Origin: Clostridiaceae bacterium OM02-2AC
GTDB taxonomy: Bacteria; Bacillota_I; Bacilli_A; Erysipelotrichales; Erysipelotrichaceae
Length of the DNA stretch: 14,001 nucleotides
Assembly (NCBI GenBank): GCA_003481775.1
Contig: QULU01000063.1
Coordinates: forward strand, 1-14,001
Direction: 5' to 3'
Shown here: positions 13,931 through 14,001 of the stretch, piece after piece
Layout: each line of letters begins with the position of its first letter
Position numbering within the stretch: the first letter of the stretch is position 1
The notes under the pieces: generated by a model
What the model was told of the DNA's origin: nothing
Seen by the model: the letters and a program-made list of their open reading frames with translations, nothing else
The model's database searches: none
Translations under genes and position numbers: made by a program

Positions 13931-14001
13931 TACACAACAGGAAGTATTTAACCTAAGCTGAAGTGAAAAGTTAAATTCCACTTTCAAAGTAGCTAAGTAG
14001 A

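Larger units (their letters stand above)
8905..14001 (-). mobile_element. Integrated element with Tn916-like control genes and a large serine recombinase (partial)
   Basis: All genes run on the minus strand. The element combines a TndX/TnpX-like recombinase and TnpW-like protein with Orf7- and Orf8-like genes of the Tn916 family and an accessory cassette. Tn5397 shows the same swap of a tyrosine integrase for a serine recombinase. No relaxase or conjugation gene is within the window. The right end is outside, so it may be a full conjugative element or a short mobilisable one. The recombinase end is clearly richer in G+C than the cassette right of 12,430. Confidence 0.85.

Noticed and set aside
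1..14001. tRNA, rRNA, CRISPR array or IS element
   Set aside because: No cloverleaf, rRNA-like stretch, regularly spaced repeats or DDE/tyrosine transposase was found on either strand.

Overview
The window reads as a chromosome segment of a low-to-moderate G+C Gram-positive gut bacterium (Bacillota), interrupted at its right side by a mobile genetic element. AGGAGG-type ribosome binding sites, sigma-A-like promoters, a feoA/feoB/Cys-rich protein set, a mannose/sorbose-type PTS and a DUF5685/J-domain pair fit Erysipelotrichia or Clostridia. An Erysipelotrichaceae host such as Clostridium innocuum is my guess from family resemblance, not something the sequence proves.

Chromosomal part (1 to about 8,910). 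A promoter near 316 leads into a two-gene operon: a DUF5685 protein and a J-domain co-chaperone with TPR-like helices and a Cys-rich tail. It ends at a hairpin shared with a convergent gene for a Cache-GGDEF membrane diguanylate cyclase. A leader of about 370 bases, with a perfect 10-bp inverted repeat and a good promoter, precedes feoA, feoB and a small FeoB-associated Cys-rich membrane protein (ferrous iron uptake), closed by a strong terminator. Next comes an AraC-type regulator divergent from a PTS EIIB gene, and an EIIC gene that stops after about 80 codons because the mobile element starts there.

Mobile element (about 8,910 to beyond 14,001). All its genes lie on the minus strand. Read in transcription order from the right they are: a strong promoter; an 8-residue leader peptide, M-L-H-S-M-R-I-R; an elaborate leader RNA with two intrinsic-terminator hairpins; a small zinc-ribbon 'KTR' protein; a divergent RlmN/Cfr-family radical SAM rRNA methyltransferase; a terminator; a 35-codon GTG-start ORF with its start buried in a hairpin; a terminator; Tn916 Orf7-like sigma factor and Orf8-like protein (overlapping); about 450 bases of highly structured non-coding sequence; a TnpW-like small protein; and a large serine recombinase at the left end. 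This combines Tn916-type regulatory genes with a TndX/TnpX-type recombinase, the arrangement known in principle from Tn5397 and similar elements. The right end lies outside the window.

The most interesting part is the right-hand cassette. Its leader peptide ends in Arg-Ile-Arg, the '+X+' macrolide-dependent ribosome arrest motif of the ErmD and mef/msr(D) leaders, and it sits ahead of terminators and of a gene whose family modifies the ribosomal drug site (A2503 of 23S rRNA). I infer a drug-sensing attenuator controlling an accessory ribosome methyltransferase. The cassette is visibly more AT-rich than the recombinase end, which suggests separate acquisition.
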